A DNA stretch of 64,000 nt from Zygnema circumcarinatum (Eukaryota; Streptophyta; Zygnematophyceae; Zygnematales; Zygnemataceae): NCBI GenBank assembly GCA_037447605.1, contig CM074804.1:4575911-4639910 (forward strand), in the 5' to 3' direction. Within the stretch, counting starts at the first letter, position 1, and every line of letters begins with the position of its first letter. The notes under the pieces are model-generated. The model saw nothing but the letters and a program-made list of their open reading frames with translations. It searched no databases and was not told where the DNA came from. Below, piece after piece: positions 11,575 through 22,100 of this stretch. The position numbers and the translations under genes are program-made.

Positions 11575-12560
11575 CTAGTCCAGTGGCCAACCATTCGTTG
11601 CCAATAGTTGGCTGGTCAATAGTTCGGAACCATTGGAATGCACCGCAACCATTGACAACCAATGGTTGCAACCATCGGCAAAGGTTGGTTGTGTCCAAAA
11701 CTCATAGATGATGGTTCCACGGCAATGGCTGGAACGATTGCCAATGGTTAGCAACTTTGGACATTCAATGGTTGTTCAAATAATCGGCAGCCATTGACAA
11801 TGTGAGACGGGTATGCCAATGAATGGTTCCAACCATTGGATAACGTTTGATGCACGATGCATCCGATATCTGCTACCATTGGCAATGGTTGGAGACGCTA
11901 CGGAAAATGGGCAAACTTGTCGAACAAAATTGCCGATAGAGAAGCTCCAACCCGTCACTCATATCGCCACCCTCCACCCTTCGTGAACATAAGTGATGTT
12001 AACTAGCTTACGCACAGTTCCACTCATAGCCTTTCTTCATTTATAGGTCATTTGTGACGGGTCTCAGTCTATGGTTTGGACCATTGGCAATGACTGGAAA
12101 CCATTGAATATATTGGCTATAACCATTGGAAATGGTTGGCATCCATTGATGTAATGGATCTAAACATTGGTAATGGTTTGGCAACCATTGAATTCAATGG
12201 TTGGAACGATTACAATGGTTGGCTGGTGCACCAACGAATGGTTGCAACCATTGAATCCACTAGTTCCAACCACTAGTAATGGTTGTGAACCAACCACTGG
12301 TTGGTAATTCTACTGGTCCGACATATGCCACGGTAAACTTCAAAAAAAACCTCAAACTGGTCGGATCAGTGGATCGGCAACCATTGGACAACCATTGGAT
12401 GGCAATGGCTGGACGTCTAATGGTTCGCAACCAGTCAACCACTGGGCATCCACTAGTTCCGAACCAGTCGAATGGTTGCCAACCATTGGCATCCACTGGT
12501 CCGAACCATTTCGAATGGTAGTTTCGATCCGGCGCCAATGGTTGGCAACGAGTGCATGGT
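11575..12560. repeat. CAATGGTT / AACCATTG word island
   Basis: About 1 kb built from the octamer CAATGGTT and its complement AACCATTG, in both orientations and spaced 0-15 bases apart. They often form palindromes such as TGGTTGCAACCA or CCATTGGCAATGG. More than twenty CAATGG/CCATTG cores are visible by eye, with variants CCACTAGT and ACTGGTTGG near the right end. There is no long tandem period and no convincing ORF. The same word family recurs at 28860-29259 and 30208-30275. Confidence 0.75.
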
Positions 12561-12569
12561 TGGTCCAAT

Positions 12570-13250
12570 GGTCCGCCCTGTGCACCCCTCGAGCCAACAG
12601 CTTTCGTCCCGTCCGCGCGTGCTGCCGCCGTGGCGCGCGCCTATTCGCACCGCAGCCTCCGACGCCGTCGCTAGTAGACGAGGACGTCGGTGCGCGCGGA
12701 CGAGCGGGAGTTACTGTCACGTGCGCTGCCGTACAGTTGGCCGTCCGCGCCGACGCCGACGACAGCGAACGGACCTTGTCCGCTCGTCCTCGTGCCGCCG
12801 ACCTGTTTGGATTGGACGACCGCTCCATGCCCGGCCATGCCATGCGATGCCATGCATGCATGCATGGCATGTTGGAACGGACACTGTCGACCTGCTCGAA
12901 TTATGACGGGTGCACATCGCGCATGACGTAAGCGGAGAAACCACAAAACTGAAACCGGATCCGCGGGGAGGGCTGGTTTGCAGCAGAGCGAGCGAGGGAG
13001 GCCGGGCGGGCGGGTGACCAAAAGCGCCACTCGCCGACAGCGCCGACACGCTCCGCCAATCAGAACGCGTAAATTGATATGCGAAATTTTGGCCCTAAAA
13101 AGTTTGTCGTCGAGGTGCAGTCCGGCATCCGCCATCATTTGCGGCTGTCCACGTGGCGCGCGAGGGGAGCTGCCACTTGGCGGCAGGGGGGGCGGGTCGT
13201 TGCGGGCCTCGCGCAAGGGGCCGCCGCGGGCATTTATTTTATTTTAGGTT
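12570..13250. other. GC-rich island upstream of the DOG1-domain gene
   Basis: High GC with many CpG, and palindromic ATGCATGCATGCATGG near 12845. The DOG1-domain start codon is 450 bp further on, so this is a likely promoter island. No ORF here has a recognisable domain. Confidence 0.45.
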
Positions 13251-13697
13251 TGGCCCCCGCTCCGAGAGAGAGGAGAAAAATAAACAAGGGTCAATTTTTA
13301 GATCGCAGATAGGTTCTCGGGCAGACCGGGAGAGCTTTCGAGTCCCCACGGGCAGACCGAGAGACAGAAAAAACGGGCAGGACAATCTTAGGCTGAAAAG
13401 CGGAGGGCCCAGACCGCAGCCGGGGCAGGGTGAAATATTTCCCGCGGATGCCCACAGGAACGGGCAGCCGGAAGGTCGCCGAGCGCGCAGGCAGGCGGTC
13501 TCAAGGGGTCCGCGCGGCGGGCAGCACGCGGCGCGGGCAGCGGCGCGGGCAGCGGCACGGGCAGAGCACAAAACATTTTATCGGAGGATACGCACGGACG
13601 AGGCCGCAGTGCAAGAACGAGGGAGGGAGGGAGGGAGGCGGGAAGGAAGGAGGGAGCGCAATTGGCCGAGCGAGGCGGGGGCGGAAGGAGAGCCGCC

Positions 13698-16600
13698 ATG
13701 GTGGAGGAGAGCTTCGAGGAGTTCTGCGATAAGTGGTGGCGCACGGCGGGGCAGGCGTTCTGCCGCGAGGTTCGAACCCTGCTGGCGAGCGTGCAAGAGC
13801 CACATGCGCTGGATGGGGAGGGGCCCTCGGAGGTGGTGGTGGGGGCGCTCGACAGCCACGTGGCGGGCGCCATGGAGGAGCTCGCGTTACTCCATGCGAG
13901 GAAGGGCCAGGCCACCATTGCGGACCCACTCGCTATGGCGGCGGGCCTCTGGAGGTCACCATTGGAAGGTGCGGGAGAGAATGGGGGAGGAGGGAGAGGC
14001 TGATAGGGGAGGAGGGAGGAATGGGGAGGGGTATGAAGGGAAGAAGAGAGGGAGGAGGGAGGAAGCGGGTCTGAGGGAGGAAGGAAGGAGGGGTGGGGGA
14101 GGGGAAGGGAAGGGAGGGCGTGGAGAGAAGGAGAGGAGGAGGAGGGAGTGTGGGGGCTGGAGGGAGGGAGGGAGGGAGGGGAGGGGCATGGAGGGAAAGG
14201 AAGGGAAGAATGCCGTATGGGGGACTGGAGGATGGGAGAAGAGAGGGTCGGAGAAGAGAGAAGAGATGGGGAGAGAGGTGGGGGGAATAACAAAAGGAAA
14301 ACTGGGTGGGATGGAAGGGGAGGGGAAGGAGCAGGAGGAGGGGAAAGGTGAGGAGGGAGAGGGGGAGGGAGAGGGTGGGGAGACGTCGAAGGATAGCAAA
14401 ACAATGGCAGATAGACGAAGAAGGGTGAGCGAGGTTTGACGAGTGGAGGAATGGAGAAAAAATGAAGACGGAGGAAGCAGATGGGCGAGCCGAGGGTGGG
14501 AAATGGATAGGAAGGAAGGAGCTAGAGGTACGGGAGAAGGGAAAGGGAAGGTGAGACGGAAATTGGAGGGGGGGAGAGGGAGAAGCGGTAGGGAGTGAGG
14601 TGGTCTGGGTGGGTAGGAAGGGTTCGGAGGAATCAGTAGTGGAGGCTGTGAGGCTTGGAAGGTTATTTTTAACAGATGGAGTCTAGGTAATCTGTGACGG
14701 AAATCCAGCACATGCCATTAAAGACATGGATTGTTTGCTGCAGCCTCATTGCTTGTATCTCTACTTCTCCCTCTCCTTTTCCTCCCTTCCATCTCCACGT
14801 CTTCCTCCACTGCTGCTTTTCTCCCACACCCCCCACCTTGCCCTTACTCTCCCACTCTCCTTATCTCCCCATCCCTCGTCTCCTCCCCATTTCTTCATCC
14901 CTCTCCATTCCCTCCCGTTCTTCTGTTGCCTCTGATACTCCCCCCACCCCCCTTTTTCTGTCGCTTCTCTCTCTCCCTATTCCACTCCTCTCCCTATCCC
15001 TTTCCTTCTCCGTCCCTGTCCTCCATCTTATCCCTTTCATTTCTGTCCCTCCCTCTCCCTTCTCTCCTCTTCATCATCCTGTCTCTCCTTCCGCGCTTCC
15101 TCACCCTTCCCCCTTCCTCTCTCACCATCCCCTTTCTCCCTCCTTCCTTCCTTCCTCCGTCCCTCCCCGCTCCTCTCCCTCCTCCCCCCCCCTCCCTCCC
15201 TCCCCTCCTCCCCCCCTCCCTCCCCCCCTCCACCCCCCATTTCCCCCCCTCTCCCTCCCTCCCTCCTCCCGCCCTCCCTCCCCCTCCATGCCTCATGTCC
15301 CCCTCCGCCCTCCCTCCCTCCTCCCTCCCTCCCTCCCTCCCTCCTCCCTCCTCCCTCCCTCCCTCCTCCCTCCCTCCCTCCCTCCCTCCTCCCTCCCTCC
15401 CTCCACCCCTCCCCCCCCCCCCCGTGCAGCCGCGCTGATGTGGCTGGGCGGGTGGCGGCCCTCGGCGAGCGTGGTTTTGGCCTTCTCCCTCATGGCGGCG
15501 GACATGGCCGCGGGCGGGCCCGACCTCCCCCTCGCCCTCCTCGCCCGCCGCGCACCCGCAGCCTCGCTCGCAGCGCTCTCGCACGCACAGGTGCCGGACT
15601 CCTCGCAAAAGGATATGTATGGGTGGCTTCTTTCGGGGTTTTAAAGTGTTTTTTTTTTTTTTTTTTTTGTTGTTGTCTCCCACCACTCCATTTCTCCCGC
15701 TTCCTAAGTTCACTACTTGCCAAGCTTTTTTTGTTATTTAATATTTTTTTCACCTCCCCTTTTTTTTCTTGCGGTTCCCTTTTTTGTTTTGCTTTGCATT
15801 CATGATTGTGTCAATTTACAGAAGAACCTTAGGGGTGATGCCCTCTCCCTTCACTCCTCTTTGTCGCGCCGCCTTTCCCCAGCTTTCTCGTCCATCTTCT
15901 CCCTTGCTTCTCCACTTTCCTCTCCATTCCCTCCTTCCCTTCCCCGCTTCATCTTCCTTCCCATCATCTCCTCTCTCCCTCCTTCTCCCTGACCATCGAA
16001 TTTTGTTTCCCCAAACTCCCTCTCCCTCCCTCTCCCTCTCCCTCTCCCGCCTCCATACCTTCCCCCTTCCAATCTCTCTTCCCATTCCTCCACCTCCTAC
16101 CTCCCACTCTCCCTCCTTCCCCCCTCCCCTCTCCACTAACTTTTCCCTCGCACCCTCCCTCTTCCCCTATCCTATCGATACCCTACCCACATCCACTCTC
16201 CCTCTCCCACTCCCTCTCCCTCTCCCTCTCTAACTTCCATTCCCCGTGCAGGTGACGCAGCTGGACGAGCTGCAGCGGCGTGCCCGGCAGGAGGAGGCGG
16301 ACCTCTCCGCGCGGCTCTGCAGCGTGCAGGTGCGCCTCCCTGCTTGCTGCCTACCTCCCTCTTAACCTCCACCTTAACCTCCAACTTCTCCTTCTCCTAA
16401 CAGCTTTCGTATAGACTTTCCTGACGACGTCCGCCCCCCTCCCTCCCTCACGTCTTTCATTTTTCAGATCTTGGTGGCCAATCAGGACGTCGCCTGCACG
16501 CTGGTCGCGGAGACAAGGAGCGGGTCGCTGCTGACCGACCCCCTCCCCCTCCTCGAGGAGGCGGAGGGACCCCTACGGGGGGCGCTGCAGACAAGGCTCT

Positions 16601-17038
16601 CCGCCCTCTGCGGACTGCTGCTCGCAGCAGATGCTTTGCGTCTCAGAACGCTGCAGAATCTCGTCTCCCTCCTCTCTCCCATCCAGGTGCTCCCTCTCCC
16701 GCAGTAACCCGTAGTAAGGCGGAGTAACCTGCAGCAGCTCGCAATAAGCAGTGGAAGGCGTAGAGGTTGAGGTTAGGGGAGAAAAGAAGCGAGGGGGCTT
16801 GGAGAGAGGTAGAGTTAGTGGGAAAATGCTTCAGGAGCTTGGCGGTGATTAGGGTTTTGAGTGTAGTGAGACGGGGACGGTTGTTGAAGCGGAGAGAGTG
16901 AGAGAGAAGTTGAGACAGAGGAGAGAGTGAGAAAAAAGACATTAAAAAATAAGGAGAAAAGAAGGGGGGGAGGGGGAAGGCGAGAGAAATTTCGGCAGAA
17001 GGGAGGGAGAGAGAATGAAAGAAAGGGAGTGAGGTAGT

Positions 17039-17069
<31 letters not shown>

Positions 17070-17287
17070 TTTGCACAAGAGCGCGAGTGCACGAAGTCGC
17101 ACTGACTGGCGCAGTGCCCGGGCCGCAGTCCGCGCAGTACCTTCTCGCCGCCATGGACCTCCTCCTCGCGCTGCACCGCGTGGGCGCCGCCGGCCTGCGC
17201 CCCGCGCTGCCGCCCGCACACACGCGCGCCGCGGACCTCGCGCTGCTCGCGGGGGGACCGCACCTCCTCTCGGCAGTGTCGCTGTCG
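13698..17287 (+). CDS. DOG1-domain protein (TGA-factor seed-dormancy domain), no bZIP seen
   Basis: Five exons splice in phase: 13698-13968, 15430-15590, 16252-16329, 16468-16686 and 17129-about 17287. The product starts MVEESFEEFCDKWWRTAGQA after a strong Kozak context (gccgccATGG). It carries the features of the plant DOG1 domain found in DOG1 and at the C-terminus of TGA bZIP factors: the F..F...W start, the LWRSPLEAALMWLGGWRPS motif, the helix TQLDELQRRARQEEADLSAR, and SAQYLLAAMDLLLALHRVG matching the TGA ending. No basic leucine zipper precedes it. The 3' end is unresolved: a plausible phase-0 exon lies at 17906-17980, and others may sit near 17600-17690. The family acts in dormancy and redox or heme sensing in plants; the role in this organism is unknown. 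Confidence 0.8.
13975..15428. repeat. Intron with purine-rich half and pyrimidine-rich half
   Basis: Intron 1 of the DOG1-domain gene. From 13975 to about 14660 the plus strand is almost pure G/A (GGGA and GGGAGGA units). From about 14750 to 15428 it is almost pure C/T (CCCT and CCTCC units). The halves are therefore imperfect inverted complements, able in principle to form a long RNA stem or triplex DNA. Confidence 0.85.
15648..15668 (+). repeat. Poly(T) run
   Basis: About 21 T at the start of intron 2 of the DOG1-domain gene, which continues as a pyrimidine-rich stretch to the acceptor at 16251. Confidence 0.8.
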
Positions 17288-19190
17288 GTGGGGCCTCTGC
17301 CTCTTCCTGCTCGCCTCTTCTCCCCCTCACCTCCCTCCCTCCCTCCCTCCCTCCCTCCCTCCCTCCCTCCCTCCCTCCCTCCCTCCCTCCCTCCCTCCCT
17401 CCCTCCCTCCCTCCCTCCCCTCCCCCTCCCTCCCTCCCTCCCCTCCCCCTCCCTCCCTCCCTCCCTCCCCTCCCCCTCCCTCCCTCCCTCCCTCCTCCCT
17501 CCCTCCCTCCCTCCCTCCCTCCCTCCCTCCCTCCCTCCTCCCTCCCCTCCCCCTCACCTTGCATGTCTTTTGCCTGCAAACCGATGTGGGAGTGAGGAGC
17601 TCAGCCCCTTCCTGGAGTCGGGTTTTCGGACAGCAGCGAGTACCACCGCAAGCCGGAGACCACGCTTGAGCTCAGTGAGGGCCTCGCCTTGACCTCCCAT
17701 AATTTTAATTTCTTTAGAGTAATTGTAGTTGTCCATCAAAATGATAAAAAAAAATGTGATGGACGATTAATGAATTAATAGCCCGATTCATCTTGGGCTA
17801 AAATTTAGTCGATATCACTGGAGAAGGGAGGACAACAAAGTGTAAAGGATGCATCTTGGGGGGGGGGGGAGGTGGTCAGGTCAACAGGAGAACGGTTTGC
17901 TGCAGCGCGCTTTGGAGGGAAGCGCTACCAGCACGCGCCTGCAGAGCCAGGGCTCCGCTTCTCTCGCGTCCTATGTTGAGGTGAGAAGCTTTTTAATTCC
18001 CCCTCCTCTCCCTCATTCCCTCTCCCCCCCCTTTCTCTCTCTCCTTGTCTTTCCTCTCCTTGGTGCTTGTTGCCTTCCTGTCTCTCCTCTCCAGAACCCT
18101 CTCTTTCGTTCCAATTCCTCCCACTTGCACTGCAGTGAGCTGTACATCATTTACGCCTATCTTTTGAAAGGGTGTGCTTGTCGTTGCGTCCTGCTGCAGC
18201 CGACGAAACGATGAGAAAGAACCTTTCAGACCGCCGGAGGGCTCTAGTAGGAAAGAGAGAGGTCCACTAACTGTTCGACATGGAGTTTTACTTGTACGTT
18301 AAGGGCAGTTCTTGGGTAAAAGTGTCTAATGAGCTTTCGTGAAGCTACGTTTAAGTCCGAGCTATACGATAGGAGGCTGCATGCAACAGGCGAAATAGCC
18401 TGCTTTACGGGAGGGAATGGCCGCTGAGGGAGCACATAGTTACGAGTGGTCCCCAAGGGTTAGGGTGCGAATAACCTGTCTCCGCCCGGATTCTCTGTGA
18501 GCGGTGCCGTACAAGAGCAAGAAATTAGAATAATATGAGGATCAGATTGTATAATATCTTTCGTTTGGGCTTCAGGGAGCCATCAAAGGTTGAGATTTTT
18601 GGGGGTTGGTGCGACATGAAGAGGGCGTTTCTTCTTCCTCGAACGATGCTGCTCTTTGCTGGCTATTTAGTTGATAGAAGGAGCGAGGGAGACATTGTAT
18701 GTTTTTAACGAAAGGCGGATTATGACAGCTTCGTTTTCCTCTTTTCTTAATCTACCGCTTTCTCTCCTCCCCTCCCCCCCCACCCCCCCCGTTTCTTTGT
18801 TTCTAACGCTTTTATGGTTTTGGCAACATCGGAAAGTGTCAGCCAGTTGAGATCACACTGTGAATTGCGAATTGCTGAACTTGTAGATACATCACGCTGC
18901 ACGTAACATGATTGCACATTTTGCCTTGGCAATTCTTTCAAAACTTAACGTCAACTTATTTCACAAAAGTTGCGCACAGAAGCATTTAAAAATCAGGAAA
19001 TAGAGAACAAAGGGGTCGTTCCTATGTTGCGGAACTTTTGGCTCTTCACATCATCGCCCAAATGTTGCAACGACGGTGGCTGCTTTAAGTGGTGGCTTTC
19101 TCCTCTCTTCTGTTGCGTACAAAAAAATCCCCACAAGCGTTCGACTTGGCGTTCAGGTTTACCGTTTGTTAGTAAGCTGTTGTCCACTGT
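17288..19190. other. Region between the DOG1-domain gene and the phosphorylase stop
   Basis: Holds the CCCT array, possible terminal exons of the DOG1-domain gene (best candidate 17906-17980, flanked by CTGCAG and GTGAGA) and, from about 18000, AT-richer DNA where I see no gene. The two genes converge here. Confidence 0.45.
17326..17553 (+). repeat. (CCCT)n array
   Basis: Around 225 bp of CCCT units with occasional CCCCTCCCC or CCT interruptions. It stays open in one frame as poly Pro-Ser, but that is a property of the repeat. It sits just after the likely donor at 17288. Confidence 0.9.
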
Positions 19191-22100
19191 TCAGGGCACG
19201 GGACATGGCTTGATCTGCCAGATGTCGGCGGCGTATTGGCGGATGGTTCGGTCACTACTGAATTTCCCCGCAGAGGCTGTGCTGAGAATAGACATCTTGT
19301 TCCACTTATCTTTGTCCCTGCCATGTTTAGCAATCAGTAGAAAAGCATTTTGTCAATGTAAGGGCGGAAGAATGGATGAACTGCCGTGCTGTATTCAGTA
19401 AAATAGGAAGAGAAGACATAAACAATTGCATTTAATGGATGAATGGATGGATGATGAATGGATGGACTACTGGATGGATGAATGATCAAAGGACGCAATT
19501 GCACTACTAGGAGGACATCGAAGAAGAATTGGGCAAAGCGTGAGACTGAAGGAGGCAGGCTACTCACAAGTAGGCTTCATCGACCTTTTCCTGGCAGTCT
19601 ATGTATGATGGGAAGTCATAGCCGACCAGGAAGTAGTCTCCGCGGCCGTACCCGCTGTTCCCTTCCAGAGAGTCCAGCAACGGGCTGTAGTCATAGGATC
19701 CAAAAGTTCCCTTCTTGATGTACTCCTTCGCTTCCTCAAAGCGGGGGTCCGGTGTGAACTGTGTGAGGAAGAGGCACAGGAAGGGGGGAGAGGGGGGGGG
19801 GAAAGGGGTTTGAAAAAAAGAATGAATGAAGGCATATGAAGGCAGAATAAGGGCAGAATAGCCTTGGGCCACGAATGCAAATACTTCAAATTTAATGCCA
19901 CTTTGTGCGAGCGAGACTAGCATTCAAAGTATTATTTTATCACCTTTCCTTCTTCCCGTTCCTGACGAAGACGCGCAATATCTCCTGCTTGTGCTCCAAA
20001 CAAAAAGAAATTTTCCTCCCCAATCTCTTCCCGAATTTCCACATTTGCGCCGTCAAGGGTGCCAATGATCAAGCAACCATTCAAAGTAAACTTCATATTG
20101 GAGGTTCCGCTGGCCTCCATGCCTGCAGTACTGATGTGCTGCGAGAGCTCGCTTGCCGGAATAACCATCTCTGCCACTGTTACATTATAGTTGGGGATGA
20201 AGACCACCTGCCGAAACTCTCTCTGATGTTAAACTTTACGCGAATGGTAACTCTTCTTCTTCTTATTTCTTTTTTCCTGCTATGTGACTTCATGTCTGCA
20301 CTTGCTCCCCAGTTATTGCCCTACTTCTTGCTTACTACTTACCTCCTCTTTTCATGGTTTTCCCTTTCACCGACCTTATATGAGAATCGCTCCATGCTTA
20401 ATGAAATCATTCCCCCGAATGCTTGTTGGTGAAAGATATTCCATTTCATTGCACTCAATTGGCTAAACATGTGATCTCCTAAAATGAAGCGTGACACACC
20501 TTAAGTAAATCTCCAACATCAGCATCGTTGTTGACAATCTTCCCCACATCTGTAACGAGCTTAACAATTCGCTTGGCTTGGGTGTAGGTTGCAAATGCCT
20601 TGCCGCCCAACATCACAGTCCGTGGAGCAACCTTCCTCCTCTCGTCTTCATTCATTTCCTGCTCCCACAGATGAGTGGAAATGATGAGTACTTCCGAAAG
20701 TCTTGGTATGACCACTTCGCTAAACTTCTGTTGGAATTAAACTGACTGATTGTTTTCGCACTTCTTTACTATCGTTCTTTTTTTGCTTCTCTCGGTTGTC
20801 ATTCTGTCTCCTACGTGCTAATACAGAACGACGAATCTTCAGAAGATGTAAGGCCAGTTTAAGGCAGAGCATAAATTGATCTCGCATCTCGGAATTATCT
20901 GAAGAAGTTTGTAACATATTGTTTTCATTGAAATTGAAAGTTTCAGGACGATGAAAACCAAAAAAAGTGACCATAACTGTGTTGTGCATACCTTTATTTT
21001 TTTGTAGCGATAAACGACTCCCAAAATATTCAAAAGCTGGCGTTTGTACTCATGAATGCGCTTGATTTGAATGTCAAACATAGTATCGGAGTTGATGACC
21101 ACTCCTGTAACTTGCTTAATGTATTGAGCAAGACGAATCTTGTTCGCCTTCTTTGCTGCGGCCCACTCCTTATGGAGTTGCTGGTCATCAGCATACTGCA
21201 AAAGGTAGCGATTCAAAAGGAACAAATTAAAGGTAAAGTTATATTGATCACGGCAAATATTGCAGGGATTTATGATAGAAATATTTAGGTAAGAAAGTTG
21301 CGACATGCGGTCGAGAAAAGCATCATTGCCGAAAGCAACTACATTTTTTTTTAACTAGCATTTTGTGAAATGTCTTCCAAGCATGCTCTGAATGGACCCT
21401 TTCAATCACACAGTGCAGCAATATCGCGTCACAAGCCTTGCGTTGCGATAGAGCTGCAGTCTGTCTCACCTTTCTCAGACCCTTGAGAAGGTCAAGGTTT
21501 GAGACCCAATCTTCAGTTCCCAGCCACTTGGTAATAATGGCGCTTAGCTCGACACTGCAAAAGCGCAGCCAGCGTCGTGGAGTGATCCCATTTGTCTTGT
21601 TTTGCAGCTTTTCTGGCCAAATGGAGTTGTAGTCTGAAAACAGCTCCTCCTTCAATATTTTGCTGTGGAGTTCAGCGACTCCATTCACCTACAATTGCGA
21701 AAACGACTCAAATAAGATGCTTGTACATGTCATGTCATCTCATGCTGTGTTTCAACTTCCTGGCTCAAATTCTGGGCAGAACTTACCGCATGAGTAGCGA
21801 TACAGCAAAGTTTTGCCATATGAATGACCGGCTTTGCCGGATTACTCGTGTTGTCCAAAGGTCGAAGATTCTCAAGTTTCCCTTCCAGGTCAGACCGGTC
21901 CTTTTTCACGAATTCACAGAACTGAAACACATGGACATTAAACAGCATCAGCGTCCTATAACCCGGAAAACCTGAATCCCGCATGACCATACGACTGATC
22001 ATGCCATCTCTCTCTATCTGACTGATCAAAACAACCCCAACCAATCACTTTCTTGTCTTCAATATCTTTGAAATGCATAGCTTTTCGGCTTAGCTGAAAA

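Noticed and set aside
13153-14439. 428-codon plus-strand ORF and its antisense 338-codon partner
   Set aside because: The only domain-bearing protein here (DOG1 exon 1) is in another frame. The rest is Gly/Arg/Glu or Pro/Ser composition from the GA-rich intron.
14694-15644. 316-codon Pro/Ser-rich ORF
   Set aside because: Translation of CCCT-type repeats inside intron 1. Only 15430-15590 is real coding sequence, as exon 2 of the DOG1-domain gene.
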